A program made the translations under genes and the position numbers. From Candidatus Methanogaster sp. UBA203 (GTDB taxonomy: Archaea; Halobacteriota; Methanosarcinia; Methanosarcinales; Methanogasteraceae), in the NCBI GenBank assembly GCA_002503595.1, contig DASC01000208.1, positions 1,254 through 8,361 on the forward strand: 7,108 bases of DNA, read 5' to 3'. The notes beneath the pieces are model-generated. The model was not told where the DNA came from. It saw nothing but the letters and a program-made list of their open reading frames with translations, and searched no databases. This document shows positions 1-4,927 of the stretch, piece by piece. The first letter of the stretch is position 1; each line of letters begins with the position of its first letter.

Positions 1-311
1 TTTTTGAACCTGCCCACCAGTGATCGGTGCTCCTTAACATCAAGCTGCATTTGCAGATACACCGCAGACCTTGCAGCATGGTACATCGAATAATACGATT
101 TATGAATCACGGTTCGATTGCTTAAACCAGTTTCAAGGAGTTTCTCTGCCACAGAGAGGTTATCTTCTGCAAGCACCAATCTGGATTCTGCAATTTCATT
201 CATGAAGTGTTTTACCGTGGTCAAATCCACACCTGCACCGTGATCGCTCAGATAAACGAGCAGTCCCTATTTGTCCGGGGTCAGTTCCGTTAACTTGTTC
301 TGCTGCATCAT
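1..311 (-). pseudogene. HEPN-domain protein, C-terminus off the left edge, in-frame amber at codon 15
   Basis: The visible product has the helix pattern of a HEPN domain (PF05168-like), with the signature SYYSMYHAARSAVY after a first helix AEDNLSVAEKLLETG. HEPN proteins are usually RNases or partners of MNT-type nucleotidyltransferases in toxin-antitoxin pairs; the partner, if any, lies beyond the left edge. ATG codons at 311 and 308 are preceded by a good Shine-Dalgarno site and a TATA-like box, so this is the natural start. Reading from there, codon 15 (267-269) is TAG, after which the frame continues openly to the edge. Either translation restarts at ATG 203, which would give a protein beginning MNEIAESRL and keep the HEPN helices, or the gene is broken, or the amber is decoded. 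I favour a nonsense mutation or the downstream start, because the neighbouring genes are also decaying. HEPN identity is fairly sure; functional state is not. Confidence 0.7.
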
Positions 312-315
312 GCAT

Positions 316-325
316 ATCACCTTCT
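316..325 (-). promoter_or_regulatory. Shine-Dalgarno site of the HEPN gene
   Basis: On the minus strand AGAAGGTGAT lies 4 bases before ATG 311 and 7 bases before ATG 308. It supports the upstream start, and therefore makes the amber at codon 15 meaningful rather than a stop lying outside the gene. Confidence 0.6.
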
Positions 326-329
326 GACG

Positions 330-608
330 TTATTTGCTATCCCTACGCGGGCGCTCATATAAACATTTGTAGTCGCAAGTTCCCGCGCCATCGCCGATCA
401 GCGTAACCCGTTTCCACACATCCACATTCTTGACATACGTCCCTGCATGCACATAAATCGTATCCCCCTCCCCTGCATCATCGATCGCATCCTGAATCGG
501 CGTGCCCACGCCCGGATACACATCCCACTCAGCACAAGCGCCCGACACCACACCCGCCGCAAGCACCGCCACGAGCGCCACCGCAGCAACCAGCAGCAGG
601 CGGGTCAT
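330..608 (-). pseudogene. Truncated secreted beta-helix (NosD/pectin-lyase-like) protein, N-terminal remnant
   Basis: ATG 608 begins MTRLLLVAAVALVAV, a signal peptide ending near GACA, followed by EWDVYPGVGTPIQDAIDDAG and GDTIYVHAGTYVKNV...VTLIGDG. This is the standard opening of exported parallel beta-helix proteins, in which a sequence-wide 'IQDAI...GDTI.V..GTY' motif starts the first coil. Such proteins usually run for several hundred residues with many coils and PKD or anchor domains; here the frame stops after 92 codons, and the last dozen residues (KCLYERPRRDSK) no longer look like a beta-helix. I read it as the 5' stump of a much larger surface protein whose remainder has been lost, with the break near 365-390. 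No clear Shine-Dalgarno site precedes ATG 608. It could be expressed as a short secreted peptide, but nothing supports that. Confidence 0.65.
356..364 (-). promoter_or_regulatory. TATA-like box for the HEPN gene
   Basis: The minus strand reads GTTTATATG here. Transcription would be expected to start about 25 bases downstream, near 330, leaving a leader of roughly 20 bases that contains the Shine-Dalgarno site. The box lies inside the tail of the truncated beta-helix ORF, which fits that ORF being a relic. Confidence 0.45.
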
Positions 609-821
609 GCTGCCCCACATGAGTAGGCGCGGCAGGCGCGGCATCAACCAGCGTGCCAGCGACAAGCATCGGTCGCAGAACAGTACGAGATTCACTCATG
701 AAAATATGCCCGATCATAACAATCATCTCTGGGATATTACTCGCCACAACAACCCGATCATGTAAATGCCTTCCGTCATGCAATCCTGCTCGTGCCCGCA
801 CCAATCGCCGCCCCCACAGGT

Positions 822-1224
822 CTATTCGACCAACAATGCCCTGAATCCAGCCTGTCGAAAATGGTCATCGGTGGTGAGCGCGTCGATGATCCCCATATCC
901 TGCATGACGACAAAAGAGGTGCAATCGGCCAGCCCCCACTCTTTATCCATACGAGAGGAATAGAGTTTCACCGCACGGTCAAACAATTCCGGACTGATCG
1001 ATACCACCTCGATATCAGGATCACTCCGCAGGTCTTCAATTGTAGCTACAGAGGCGGATCGCCAGCGCAATCTGGAAAGCGTATTACCAATCTCAGTGAG
1101 TACAGCTTCGGTTATCACGAACCGACCCACAATCTCTGATGCGATGGCACTGGCACGTTCATGATACTCATCAGATGTGTTTATCAATGCCAGATACGTA
1201 ACCCGTGTCAATGAAAATAGCCAT
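822..1224 (-). pseudogene. PIN-domain (VapC-like) toxin, frameshifted near its N-terminus
   Basis: ATG 1224, 2 bases after the antitoxin stop, gives MAIFIDTGY, the normal opening of a PIN domain with the first metal-binding Asp (FIDT). About 20-30 bases on (around 1195-1200) the frame moves: the rest of the domain, YLALINTSDEYHERA onward, is in another frame, entered without the start peptide only from a TTG at 1211. The total length, 403 bases, is one base more than a multiple of three, so a single extra base explains it; repaired, the protein would be 133 residues. Other PIN acidic positions are present: ITEAVLTEIGN, WGLADCTSF and ALTTDDHFRQAG. PIN toxins are Mg-dependent RNases blocked by a cognate antitoxin. 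The TTG-started form would lack the first catalytic Asp and be inactive. A sequencing error or recoding is possible, though the site is not a homopolymer. It ends with TAG. Confidence 0.8.
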
Positions 1225-1226
1225 TT

Positions 1227-1445
1227 TTATCGCTTATCTGTGCCATAGAGATAGTGATCGTGCTGCATAGCGAGGTCAGATATACCCAAATCCATAGCCC
1301 GTTTTAGGATCTGTTTAAAAGCATGGTTGGGAATCTCTTTCTCTTCCGATGTTCCGATTGTGGCAACATGATGTGCATGAAAGTCTACATGCCCTCCAGA
1401 CTGAAATGTATGGCTGTCAGATGCCACATTAAGTGTTTTTGTCAT
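1227..1445 (-). CDS. Small His-rich protein, probable antitoxin of the PIN toxin
   Basis: This 72-residue protein starts MTKTLNVASD and ends QHDHYLYGTDKR. I chose ATG 1445 because GAGAGGT lies 7 bases upstream; a longer open frame to 1493 has no such site. It directly precedes the PIN gene with a 2-base gap, the classic antitoxin-first order. It contains eight histidines, several clustered (GGHVDFHAHH and MQHDHY), which is unusual for so short a protein and could reflect metal binding. I do not see a clear ribbon-helix-helix or AbrB DNA-binding motif at the N-terminus; the C-terminal half (HAFKQILKRAMDLGISDLAM) is helical and could be the toxin-binding or winged part. A palindrome just upstream would suit autoregulation. 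The antitoxin role is inferred from position and size. The gene is intact although its toxin is not. Confidence 0.7.
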   Translation of the reverse strand: MTKTLNVASDSHTFQSGGHVDFHAHHVATIGTSEEKEIPNHAFKQILKRAMDLGISDLAMQHDHYLYGTDKR

Positions 1446-1452
1446 ACGATTT

Positions 1453-1459
1453 ACCTCTC
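1453..1459 (-). promoter_or_regulatory. Shine-Dalgarno site deciding the antitoxin start
   Basis: GAGAGGT on the minus strand, 7 bases before ATG 1445. It selects the 72-residue form over the longer frame that begins at 1493. Confidence 0.55.
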
Positions 1460-1465
1460 TGTTGA

Positions 1466-1486
1466 AGCATAAAACGGTCTTATGCT
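1466..1486. promoter_or_regulatory. 21-bp near-perfect palindrome, candidate operator of the toxin-antitoxin operon
   Basis: The plus strand reads AGCATAAAACG then GTCTTATGCT. Pairing about the central G at 1476 matches nine of ten base pairs (the only mismatch is A1473 with C1479). It sits 20 bases upstream of the antitoxin ATG. Toxin-antitoxin operons are commonly autoregulated by the antitoxin or the complex binding such a site. Its minus-strand half TTTTATGC could also act as a TATA-like element. No second copy is seen in the window. Confidence 0.5.
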
Positions 1487-1576
1487 CGTTCAAACATGAA
1501 TCTATGTGACTGAATGGTTAGACTCCTCATAAATTTTCTGGTGAGCCGCTTGTTCACCTCTACATTCTCGGGCACT

Positions 1577-1705
1577 CGTCCCGGCATGCACATAAATCAC
1601 ATCCCCCGCCCCTGCGCCGCAGGTCGCATCCTGAATCGGCATGCCGGCACACACAACCACCACCGCAACCGCCGCAACCGCCGCAACCGCCAGCAGCAGG
1701 CGGGT
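1577..1705 (-). pseudogene. Second relic of the secreted beta-helix protein N-terminus
   Basis: Translated from 1705 downward this reads TRLLLAVAAVAAVAV, then CAGMPIQDA and GAGAGDVIYVHAGT. It matches the stump at 330-608 (MTRLLLVAAVALVAV, TPIQDAIDDAG, GDTIYVHAGT). The start ATG is replaced (ACAGGACCC against GCATGACCC), about eleven codons between signal peptide and PIQDA are gone, and similarity stops right after YVHAGT. Shared DNA blocks include ACCCGCCTGCTGCTGG and CCGATTCAGGATGCGA. It begins 10 bases past the adenylate kinase stop codon. No start codon or Shine-Dalgarno site remains, so this is a dead fragment. Confidence 0.6.
1663..1689. repeat. Three perfect tandem copies of a 9-bp unit
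   Basis: CCGCAACCG is repeated three times without change. On the minus strand each unit contributes Ala-Val-Ala-type codons (GCG GTT GCG) to the hydrophobic core of the relic signal peptide. The corresponding stretch of the other copy is not repetitive, so this is a local expansion by slippage. Confidence 0.85.
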
Positions 1706-1714
1706 CCTGTTACA

Positions 1715-2275
1715 TCATCTACCATAATCAAAGTTAACCAGGCACGAGGCTTCCGATTCCAGCCAGTCGACCGATCCGGGCTCGTATCCATCGATCTCGA
1801 TTCCGCGATCGATCGCATCAAGAATCTCCAGGATCGCATCTGCGACCTCCCCCACCGTCTTGCCGGTCGTATCGATCTCATACACCCTATCGCACCATTC
1901 CACTGCCTCGACAAGGATTACATCGATCGCCTCTGCAAGCGCATTCTCAGAGATCTTTGCCCCGGAATACCCCCGCGCCATAAGCCGCCTCTCGAGTTCG
2001 TCGGGCGCGAGACGGAGCACGATCGCGGAATCGCTGACATGGTGCGAGAGATGTCCCTCGAGGACAAGATTCCCACCTCCACCCCGTGCGATCTCACAGA
2101 CACGATCGTACACCGCATCCATGTCAGCGATCAGGGAGTCCCGCTCTTCATCGATTCCGAGATACAGCCCCTCTCCCCTGATCAGTTCATTCAGATCGAG
2201 CACACCACCTATAAGCGCGGATGCAGACGTCTTCCCGGTTCCGGGCGTGCCTGTAATCCCGGTGATCATGGTCAT
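1715..2275 (-). CDS. AK6/Fap7-type adenylate kinase (archaeal nucleotide kinase)
   Basis: The 186-residue product is a P-loop nucleotide kinase of the AK6 (Fap7/hCINAP) family, typical archaeal length. Walker A is GTPGTGKT at residues 9-16. The Walker B-like segment LVLEGHLSHH is at 70-79, the usual 'GH.SH' position of this family, and the short LID reads RGYSGAKISENALAEAIDVI from 101. Characterised members convert ATP and AMP to two ADP, and the archaeal/eukaryotic protein also acts as an ATPase that binds uS11 during late small-subunit rRNA maturation. I chose ATG 2275 because it forms an ATGA overlap with the upstream gene's stop, implying translational coupling; ATG 2269 (MITGITG) is a possible alternative. 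After the LID the C-terminal tail (EILDAIDRGIEIDGYEP onward) is somewhat longer and more acidic than the core needs. All key residues are present. Confidence 0.9.
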   Translation of the reverse strand: MTMITGITGTPGTGKTSASALIGGVLDLNELIRGEGLYLGIDEERDSLIADMDAVYDRVCEIARGGGGNLVLEGHLSHHVSDSAIVLRLAPDELERRLMARGYSGAKISENALAEAIDVILVEAVEWCDRVYEIDTTGKTVGEVADAILEILDAIDRGIEIDGYEPGSVDWLESEASCLVNFDYGR

Positions 2276-3144
2276 GACCGAATCTTTCGTACCAGGTCCC
2301 TGAGCGCATCCGCGACCTCGTAGCCGGACGCGGCCCAGTGCACAACCACGCCATCGATGCCGTCAATCTCGACAAGCCCTGATCGCTCGGACTGGCAGCA
2401 CCGTGCGATGAATGGCTTTGTGATCTGATACAGGTCTGATGTCCGCGAGCAGATGTTAGTGAATTTGTAGTCGAGGCCAGGGAAACGCTCCTCAAGGATC
2501 ATCTTTGAGATGTCGCACCCGATCAGGGTGGCGGGCGCTGTTATCACTTCGCTATCCAGGTATCTCCCGGATAGACCTGACGTGAAGCAGGGAAAGACCG
2601 CATCCTCGCTTTCGAACTGCCGCAGGTCCAGGATGTTCTCTGTGAATATGACACCGAGTTCGCCGAGCAGACAGCCGCTTAATTGCCCGACCATGTATGT
2701 GAGCCAGCCCGGAACAGGTGGGATCACATCGATCACATCGATCTCGAGGAGGTCGCCCGGATCGGGTCTGTGCACGAATGTGAGGTGCTGGTCCACGCTT
2801 TTGAAGATGACAGTGTTTACCGCATCAGTGCAGCATCCGTGCGCTATTTTCACAAGTTCGGTGCGGTTGTGCATATTTACCAGTTTACCGTATTGTACGA
2901 CCTCTTCTCCGGATGCGATCCGGGCAAGCGATGTTACGGTCCTGAATAACCCCTCTCCTTCGCTTGCCACACTATAGACCGCGCAGCCGTCGGATGCAAA
3001 GATGAGCAGGTACTCTGAGAGGAAGTATATCTCAGACTCCGCGGTTTTGCTGGTCTTGCGGCGCAGGAGTTCGTCGTGCGCGTCAGAGAGCGTCTCATCA
3101 GTGCGGATCGCGCCCACACCTTTGTATTCGGCTGGGAAGATCAT
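2272..3144 (-). CDS. Uncharacterised archaeal protein, cysteine-rich, operon partner of AK6
   Basis: I cannot assign a function. From ATG 3144 the protein is 290 residues, beginning MIFPAEYKGVGAIRTDE. It has no signal peptide or clear membrane segment and looks cytosolic. Notable stretches are SEIYFLSEYLLIFASDGCAVYSV, VIFKSVDQHLTFVHRPDPGD, ILDLRQFESEDAVFPCF, LIGCDISKMI and PFIARCCQSERSGLVEIDGIDG. Nine cysteines, including two CC pairs (HGCCTD and ARCCQS), suggest a possible metal or redox role. It resembles an archaeal DUF family I know from Methanosarcinales (possibly DUF7714, unverified). The frame is open upstream to 3228, but that part lies in the GC-rich repeat (3215-3279) and has no ribosome site; GGATGATG precedes ATG 3144 and AAGG precedes ATG 3156, so the start is one of these. 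It overlaps the AK6 gene by 4 bases, so the two are co-translated. Confidence 0.75.
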   Translation of the reverse strand: MIFPAEYKGVGAIRTDETLSDAHDELLRRKTSKTAESEIYFLSEYLLIFASDGCAVYSVASEGEGLFRTVTSLARIASGEEVVQYGKLVNMHNRTELVKIAHGCCTDAVNTVIFKSVDQHLTFVHRPDPGDLLEIDVIDVIPPVPGWLTYMVGQLSGCLLGELGVIFTENILDLRQFESEDAVFPCFTSGLSGRYLDSEVITAPATLIGCDISKMILEERFPGLDYKFTNICSRTSDLYQITKPFIARCCQSERSGLVEIDGIDGVVVHWAASGYEVADALRDLVRKIRS

Positions 3145-3214
3145 ATCATCATCCATCCTTGTTGTCGGGGACACTGTCGCTTTTTCAAGTGGAACCACCA
3201 TGCCCCTGGATTCT

Positions 3215-3279
3215 ACCGCAGAGTACACAGAGCCACGCAGAGGACTTCCGTGGTCTCGAAACTCTGCGCCCTCCGCGGT
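3215..3279. repeat. GC-rich inverted module with ACCGC/GCGGT ends
   Basis: The 65-base unit begins ACCGCAGAG and ends CTCCGCGGT; the nine-base ends pair at eight positions. Inside are related words, CACAGAGCCACGCAGAGGAC, CCGTGG and CTCTGCGCC, that give the whole a quasi-palindromic CGCAGAG/CTCTGCG texture. From memory this matches a dispersed intergenic repeat ('...CTCTGCGTGGCTCTGTG...CTCTGCGGT') seen in many methanogens and other environmental prokaryotes. It lies in the divergent intergenic region and creates a false N-terminal extension of the minus-strand gene. It could form a hairpin in the 5' leader. Just beyond it GTGATAAATCAC (3278-3289) is another small palindrome, with a TATA-like core on the minus strand. 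Confidence 0.6.
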
Positions 3280-3359
3280 GATAAATCACTTGATTTTCAG
3301 ACAGTGCCGTTGTCTGGTTCTCTACCTGCCAGATGAACAGATAACAGACTGTCTACTGC

Positions 3360-3396
3360 AATAAATCTTTGTGTTGGAACCGTACATCCATATACC
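3360..3396 (+). promoter_or_regulatory. Possible promoter of the EMC6-like/ApbE operon
   Basis: Two TATA-like words are present, AATAAATC at 3360-3367 and CATATACC at 3389-3396. Either would place the transcript start 50-90 bases upstream of ATG 3471. Neither has a convincing BRE, so the choice is open. Apart from these and the repeat, the 3145-3470 gap holds no gene that I can support. Confidence 0.3.
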
Positions 3397-3470
3397 TTCA
3401 CAGATCGCAGATCGCATTCACGAATCTCGAAACCACAACATTGATAGGAGATCACGCCATCACTGGTTTG

Positions 3471-3815
3471 ATGAGCAAAAAAAAGATTGCAAGACAAACT
3501 GCGGAAGAGGAAGAATCCGCGGAAGCTGTCACGCCGCCAATCGACCGGCGCAAGCGGCACGTCGATGGCATCAAAAAGACCGTTGTATCATCCGTTCTCG
3601 GCATAGCATCGGGCGTAATATGCTATCATTTCCTGACACCACAATCGAGTAATTTCTCATATCTGATACTGCTGCTGGCATTCTATATCCAGAAGCCCAT
3701 TTATATATACCTGGGAATGGATGCGAACCAGTTTACATGGAAGGATTGGTTCTATGTCGCGTTCATGACCATGATCCTCTGGTTCGTATCGTGGACATTG
3801 CTCCTGAACCCCTGA
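3471..3815 (+). CDS. EMC6-like small membrane protein
   Basis: From ATG 3471 the protein has 114 residues: a charged cytoplasmic head (MSKKKIARQTAEEEESAEA...DRRKRHVDGIKK, 1-36) and three predicted membrane helices, about 38-55 (VSSVLGIASGVICYHFL), 63-82 (FSYLILLLAFYIQKPIYIYL) and 92-111 (WFYVAFMTMILWFVSWTLLL). The pattern 'IQKPIYIYLG...TWKDWFYVAFMT..LWFVSWTLLL' is what I recall for the archaeal EMC6-like family. EMC6 is a subunit of the eukaryotic ER membrane insertase; the archaeal role is inferred, perhaps helping insertion of membrane proteins. The frame is open upstream to 3369, but no ribosome site supports a longer form; GGAGATCA lies rather far (17 bases) from ATG 3471, so the start is not fully secure. 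ApbE follows 7 bases after the stop, indicating an operon. Confidence 0.7.
   Translation: MSKKKIARQTAEEEESAEAVTPPIDRRKRHVDGIKKTVVSSVLGIASGVICYHFLTPQSSNFSYLILLLAFYIQKPIYIYLGMDANQFTWKDWFYVAFMTMILWFVSWTLLLNP
3700..3709 (+). promoter_or_regulatory. Strong TATA-like sequence inside the EMC6-like gene
   Basis: TTTATATATA is an excellent archaeal TATA match about 115 bases upstream of the ApbE start. It also encodes the Tyr/Ile-rich second membrane helix (PIYIYLG), so coding constraint alone can explain it. It could drive separate expression of ApbE. Confidence 0.25.
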
Positions 3816-3822
3816 CGATGGA

Positions 3823-4809
3823 ATGAATAAAAGAATCCTTGCCGTTCTGCTGGTTCTTGTAGTCGCGGCATCCGGGTGCATAAACACCCACCGCATCGAG
3901 GATTCACGAGTTTCGATGAACACCGATGTGACCATCACGGTGATGCACCCCGATGTATCCGAAGCGGACTATGCCATCGATTGCGCGTTTGCGGAGGTCT
4001 ACCGGATCGAGCACCTGATGAGTTGTACCGAAGAAGGAAGCGAGGTTACAAGACTGAATAACAACGGATCTCTCCCGAACGCATCTTCTGATTTGCGATA
4101 TGTCGTTACTAAATCGGTCGGATATTCGGAATTAACAGGCGGATCGTTCGACATCACTGTTTTGCCGGTTATAAATCTATGGAAAGAGAGAATGCATGCC
4201 GGATCGCCTCCGACTGATGATGAGATCAACGAGACGCTGGAACTGGTGAACTATGAAAATATATCGATCGGAAACGGCAGCATCTCATTTAGTCAGGGAT
4301 CGATGGGGGTCACACTCGGCGGCATTGCAAAGGGGTACGCGATCGACCGGGCGATCGAGGTGTTAAAGGAGCATCATATAGAGCATGCGCTCGTGAATGC
4401 CGGCGGCGATATCCGGGCGATTGGTTCCAAGACGGAAGATGAGCCATGGAATATCGCTCTCAGAAATCCTAAGAACAGAACCGAGTATATAACCGTCTTA
4501 AACCTGTGCGACATGTCTGTTGCAACGAGCGGGAATTATGAGCGGTATTTCAGCGAGGAGGCACGTGCATCGCACATCATCGACCCGAAAACCGGATATG
4601 CAACCGATGAACTGTTAAGCGCTACGATCATCGCAGAGAACGCAACCGACGCCGATGCACTGGCGACTGCGGTATTCGTGCTCGGTGAGACGGATGGCAT
4701 GGAACTTGTTGAGCGCCTGGACCGGGTCGAGGGGGTTATCATCACCCGGGACCGGCGGATTCTGCGATCGAGCGGTTTTGGGGAGTTTGAGGATCGTTGC
4801 ATGTCGTGA
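3823..4809 (+). CDS. apbE: FAD:protein FMN transferase (ApbE), lipoprotein-type
   Basis: ApbE transfers FMN from FAD to a Ser/Thr of target proteins (RnfG/RnfD, NqrB/C and related extracytoplasmic redox domains), releasing AMP, with Mg2+. The 328-residue product is full length. It opens with a hydrophobic signal and lipobox AASGC with Cys19, so it should be anchored outside the membrane. Family motifs appear in order: GGSFDITVLP (106-115), LGGIAKGYAID (165-175), NAGGDIRAIG (192-201), ATSGNYERYF (234-243), HIIDPKTG (251-258) and DADALATAVFVLG (276-288), where D278 and T282 are the expected metal ligands along with A169. All are intact. The Shine-Dalgarno site is weak, which fits coupling to the gene 7 bases upstream. 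No flavinylation target is in the window; an Rnf complex or another membrane redox protein would be expected elsewhere. Confidence 0.93.
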   Translation: MNKRILAVLLVLVVAASGCINTHRIEDSRVSMNTDVTITVMHPDVSEADYAIDCAFAEVYRIEHLMSCTEEGSEVTRLNNNGSLPNASSDLRYVVTKSVGYSELTGGSFDITVLPVINLWKERMHAGSPPTDDEINETLELVNYENISIGNGSISFSQGSMGVTLGGIAKGYAIDRAIEVLKEHHIEHALVNAGGDIRAIGSKTEDEPWNIALRNPKNRTEYITVLNLCDMSVATSGNYERYFSEEARASHIIDPKTGYATDELLSATIIAENATDADALATAVFVLGETDGMELVERLDRVEGVIITRDRRILRSSGFGEFEDRCMS

Positions 4810-4870
4810 GATCCACTGACAGGGTGCAGTTCCTGCGGCTGATTGGTGCATAAGCAGTAGAAGCGCGGAT

Positions 4871-4878
4871 GAATTTAT
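4871..4878 (+). promoter_or_regulatory. TATA-like box for the PfkB-AAA-RyR gene
   Basis: GAATTTAT lies about 50 bases upstream of ATG 4928, which would put the transcript start near 4900 and leave a leader of 25-30 bases containing the ribosome site. The 118-base gap after apbE and this box suggest independent transcription. Confidence 0.4.
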
Positions 4879-4897
4879 CTGGTTGCAGACGCTATAG

Positions 4898-4908
4898 TAT
4901 GAATCATA
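4898..4908. promoter_or_regulatory. Small palindrome at the expected transcript start
   Basis: TATGAATCATA is a perfect 11-base inverted repeat around a central A, next to CTATAG at 4892-4897. Its place between the TATA-like box and the ribosome site would suit a repressor operator. It is short enough to be chance. Confidence 0.2.
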
Positions 4909-4912
4909 GTGC

Positions 4913-4920
4913 AAAGGAGG
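4913..4920 (+). promoter_or_regulatory. Shine-Dalgarno site of the PfkB-AAA-RyR gene
   Basis: AAAGGAGG is a near-perfect site 7 bases before ATG 4928. The ATG at 4924 is only 3 bases away and in another frame that soon closes, so 4928 is the start. Confidence 0.8.
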
Positions 4921-4927
4921 AAAATGT

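Noticed and set aside
267..269. Pyrrolysine codon in the HEPN gene
   Set aside because: Not claimed: TAG appears as an ordinary stop for the PIN gene, no pyl genes or downstream element are visible, and neighbouring genes are decaying. Kept only as a possibility to test.
529..804. Minus-strand open frame of 91 codons between the PIN gene and the beta-helix stump
   Set aside because: Its C-terminal part is the signal-peptide region of the stump read in another frame; the rest shows no domain and no ribosome site.
1514..2323. Plus-strand open frame of 269 codons
   Set aside because: It is antisense to the whole AK6 gene and to the beta-helix relic; its His/Asn/Arg-rich part comes from the 9-bp tandem repeat. 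No ribosome site or recognisable domain.
2510..2977. Plus-strand open frame of 155 codons
   Set aside because: Antisense to the uncharacterised AK6 partner, Ser/Thr/Pro-rich composition typical of a shadow frame.
3145..3228. Longer N-terminus of the AK6 partner beginning at 3228
   Set aside because: It starts at a GTG inside the GC-rich repeat, has no ribosome site, and better starts exist at 3156 and 3144.
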